From an uncultured Alphaproteobacteria bacterium (GTDB lineage: Bacteria > Pseudomonadota > Alphaproteobacteria > UBA828), in contig CAJXFT010000016.1 in assembly GCA_913053235.1 (NCBI GenBank), positions 1 through 32,273 of the forward strand: 32,273 nucleotides of DNA, given 5' to 3'. The notes below the pieces were generated by a model. The model did not search any database. It saw only the letters and a list, made by a program, of their open reading frames with translations, and was not told where the DNA came from. The position numbers were made by a program, and so were the translations under genes. Of this stretch, positions 32,238-32,273 are shown piece after piece. The number at the start of each line of letters is the position of its first letter. The first letter of the stretch is position 1.

Positions 32238-32273
32238 TTAGAACCCATGCGCCCATTGGCGGCGGCCGATGGA

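Overview
The window is a GC-rich, probably alphaproteobacterial chromosome segment dominated by a complete, canonically ordered division and cell-wall (dcw) cluster: mraZ-rsmH-ftsL-ftsI-murE-murF-mraY-murD-ftsW-murG-murC-murB-ddl-ftsQ-ftsA-ftsZ-lpxC-bamD-recN-ligA (about 7.79-32.24 kb, all +). Upstream are mlaA-mlaC (-), an EF-G-like translational GTPase (-), a DjlA-like TerB/DnaJ co-chaperone (+), an EamA/DMT permease (+), an AmpD-like amidase with a PG-binding domain (+), and the RNase P RNA gene rnpB (+). I see no CRISPR array, transposon, tRNA, defence island or evident new multigene system. The points worth checking are smaller: (1) a promoter and 10-bp-phased CCA/TGG array upstream of mraZ that looks like a MraZ autorepressor operator; (2) an apparent one-base frame break at the ftsA start, where the ATGA-coupled ATG reads MSTRKGF-stop and removing one T would restore MSTRKGFDIVIAALDVGTSK; (3) an EF-G paralogue with DCPGS in place of the DxPGH catalytic-His motif; (4) dense GANTC (CcrM-type) clusters upstream of mlaA, lpxC and bamD; (5) a 12-bp perfect hairpin in the ftsZ-lpxC gap; (6) a thrice-repeated TTATTTGAAA 10-mer in the AT-rich rnpB-mraZ gap. 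All calls are from reading the sequence; no searches were run.
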